Assembly: GCF_020536995.1 (NCBI RefSeq)
Contig: NC_068357.1
Location: 59,215,623 to 59,279,622, forward strand
Source: Dreissena polymorpha
Taxonomy: Eukaryota > Mollusca > Bivalvia > Myida > Dreissenidae
Length of the DNA stretch: 64,000 nucleotides
Reading direction: 5' to 3'
The notes under the pieces were generated by a model that had not been told where the DNA came from, made no database searches, and saw only the letters and a list, made by a program, of their open reading frames with translations. This document shows positions 61,720 through 64,000 of the stretch, one piece after another. The first letter of the stretch is position 1, and every line of letters starts with the position of its first letter. The position numbers were made by a program, and so were the translations under genes.

Positions 61720-62220
61720 CATAATACAACAATCAGGTCAATGTGTTCACTGCATAATGCATCAAACAGGTAAATGTGTTCACTGCATAATACAACAATC
61801 AGGTCAATGTGTTGTTTTTAATTTAAACAAATAAATCACTTGAATGTGAATGCTGCATAATTAAACACTCACTTCAATGTGTTTGAAGCAAAATCAGGTC
61901 AATGTATTCGCTGCATAATACTTCTAAATCAGGTCAATGTGGTAATTGCATAACACAACTAATGTGTTTGCTTCATAATGCAATACTCAGGTCAATACGT
62001 TGGCTGCAAAATGCAACGAAATCAGGTCAATATGTTTGCTGCATAACACAAAAATCAGATAAATGTGTTCGCTTCGTAATGCAATCAGGTTAATGTGTTG
62101 GCTGCATAATACAAAAATCAGGTCAATGTGTTATCTGTATAATGCAACATTGAGGTAAATGTGCTCCCTACTTTATACAACAATCAGGTCAGTGTGTTCT
62201 CTTCATAATAAATCATGGCC
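61720..62220. repeat. Minisatellite, about 33-38-bp period
   Basis: AATCAGGTCAATGTGTT(C/G)(G/A)CTGCATAATACAAC recurs about a dozen times with many substitutions and small indels. An interruption near 61815-61880 breaks the series. Confidence 0.85.
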
Positions 62221-62229
62221 ATTCATACC

Positions 62230-63320
62230 TTGACAATTAGTTTTTACAGTGATGTATGCATTTGATTTTTCGTTCATTTGCTCTTCTTATTGATATCCGA
62301 GTTTTTCAAATTGCAGCGTTTTATCTTCCTCTGATATATTGTTTAAGTGCAAGAAGGTAACAACATTGCAGGGCATAGACCTATTTTTTGTTAAATAATA
62401 CATGTCATTTACCCACAATTTATTTTATTTAATTTCTATTTGATTTTTTTTTAAATAACAAAACAACATCTGGAGCAGTTAGGCAAAACTTTCGCCGTGT
62501 CATACAAATATAAACAATCAATAGGAAACATCCTTAAGGGTATGGCAATTTAAAAAAGTGCTATATTGCAGATAATATTATAACATGTATATTGCCTTTC
62601 TAAGTTTTGCTTGTCAGCATGATCGTGGCAGTCCAACTAGTGTTTTCCGGTCAAAATAGCAATGTTTGTATGAATCCGGAGCGAAATATACATAGGGCAA
62701 TTTGTTAGTGACTATCTGATATATCTGTTAAGTTTCAACTCTTATCGTGTTTAATTTGGTTGTAATTGTATCTATGAAATATGATGTACATAATAGCAAT
62801 ACTTAACTATCGGTCCTTCACAGTCAACATTTAAGTATGCCCTTTCGTTTACCAGATCTGCTTGCCGCTCCTCACAAGTAGTTATTTCCGTTGATCTTGA
62901 TTGTGACACCAAATTGTATGTGGTACTTACAGTAATATATTAAAAGTAGACCCAATCCGAAAATATTGTGTATGCCCAGGCATTGACTGACTGAGAGGTA
63001 TATAATGATTGACTCATCCTCCCATCTCTACATGGTTAACACAAAATGACACATTCCATAGAATATCAATTATGTTTCCTACAAAGCTTTCATACTTGCA
63101 TGGATGTTGTCCTTGAACACTATCAACACACCCACTCTAACCTTACCTCATGTTGCTGTTGACGCTGACCTACATTCGGCTCAGACTAATGCAGATCCAA
63201 TCTCTTGTTTAACCCTTTTCCACTTAGATACATATTTGTACACATTTGTAGTCTCTTACAAAAAATATAAATTAAATTCCTATTTAACAAGATGCAAGCT
63301 GTAAAGGCTTCATTTTCAAC
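62230..63320. other. No recognisable gene
   Basis: AT-rich, unassigned. Confidence 0.4.
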
Positions 63321-63324
63321 CCTT

Positions 63325-63450
63325 AGATACTGATTAGCAGCGAACAGCATAAAAACCTGAACAGTCTGCGAGTTACTCGCAGGGTGAGAGTTAGAACGGT
63401 ATTTTAGAACTTTTCTTTTTTCGTCAATTTGGTTGACTGCCCCTTCAAGG
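63325..63450. mobile_element. Fragment of an abundant Dreissena-type short repeat
   Basis: GATTAGCAGCGAACAGCATA, then ACCTGAACAGTCTGCGAGTTACTCGCAGG, which I recognise as the core of a common short interspersed element in dreissenid mussels. It ends in GTTGACTGCCCCTTCAAGG, similar to ends of the TTAA element family. The 5' part is missing. Confidence 0.5.
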
Positions 63451-63454
63451 CTAG

Positions 63455-64000
63455 TGACTAAGTACTGACTTTACAATTCTGATCTATACTTCGTATCTTA
63501 AAATCTGTTTCTTGTGCAAAGTATGCTGTCTCATCATGTGTTTTTAAAAGTCCTTTTTTAGACAGAATTTCACTACCAACACCCTACCAGCTCACATGGA
63601 AATATGTATAATAGGTGCCCAATATACATAATTATGTATCTTTATCAAGACATGGCCGTGGGGAAAGATTCGTGCTTAATATCATTCAACATGTATTTCT
63701 ATGAAATCAGTCAAGAGCCACTAATTCAGAAAACGGATGCAATTTTTATTAATTGCTATTTCCAGCCATCCACTATTTAAGTACTCACATTCAACAAGGG
63801 TGTGTGTTTTACTTGTTGTTTTACTGTAGCTGTCTTATCCAGAGGTTTTGACATAGATTCCTTTCCATACGTGTATGCAGCGAGAAAATTGATGGCAGAT
63901 ATAATTGCGCACATGTTCATGTTTTTTGTATGTTCATGCTATTTGCATCTTCCTCCCATGTCAACATTAGTAGATTTCACGCAAACAATCTGCCTTCCAT
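63455..64000. other. No recognisable gene
   Basis: AT-rich, unassigned to the end of the window. Confidence 0.4.

Overview
The window is eukaryotic and most likely from a dreissenid bivalve such as zebra or quagga mussel. It is AT-rich, with short exons carrying GT/AG splice sites, a secreted C1q-domain gene of the type bivalves have in large numbers, and several interspersed repeats I recognise from Dreissena: the TTAA-flanked AGGGGCC element and the hairpin element with a CCGCACAGGCTAATCAGG core. The species call rests on memory, not on a search. Nothing suggests a prokaryote.

Layout. A unit of at least 7.86 kb at 1-7859 recurs in the same orientation at 34782-44398, nearly identical apart from insertions and array length. 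Each copy contains a roughly 3.3-5 kb palindrome (4111-7365; 38878-43895) whose arms carry opposed arrays of a 21-bp repeat, in places ordered as 84-bp four-monomer units. This foldback-like element is the most unusual object here. A 505-bp TTAA element sits in its right arm in both copies. In copy 2 a 1653-bp PIF/Harbinger element then landed inside that TTAA element.

11524-18041 (minus strand) holds the best host gene: a signal-peptide exon, phase-1 cysteine-rich exons (VWC/pacifastin-like) and a large terminal exon with three nearly identical C1q domains. All splice phases agree, so it can be read as one secreted SP-VWC-C1q protein, probably a lectin-like or immune/matrix factor. A trinucleotide microsatellite of more than 0.5 kb lies in its last intron.

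The rest is mostly decayed repeats and fragments: a possible two-exon gene for a 71-residue protein (21900-22371), a retroelement Gag-like fossil (about 27650-28450), a 150-bp satellite (29060-29800) abutting a broken CR1/Jockey-group LINE (29795-32830), a GT92 glycosyltransferase fragment (45798-46007), a second LINE 3' end (51115-51913), two pseudogenes of families expanded in invertebrates (53690-54545 and 60687-61715), tRNA-derived SINEs, two compact palindromes and several minisatellites. Long stretches hold nothing I can name.

Limits. Exons were read by eye from splice consensus and codon phase. No alignment, RNA evidence or database search was available. Identity figures are impressions, not computed values.
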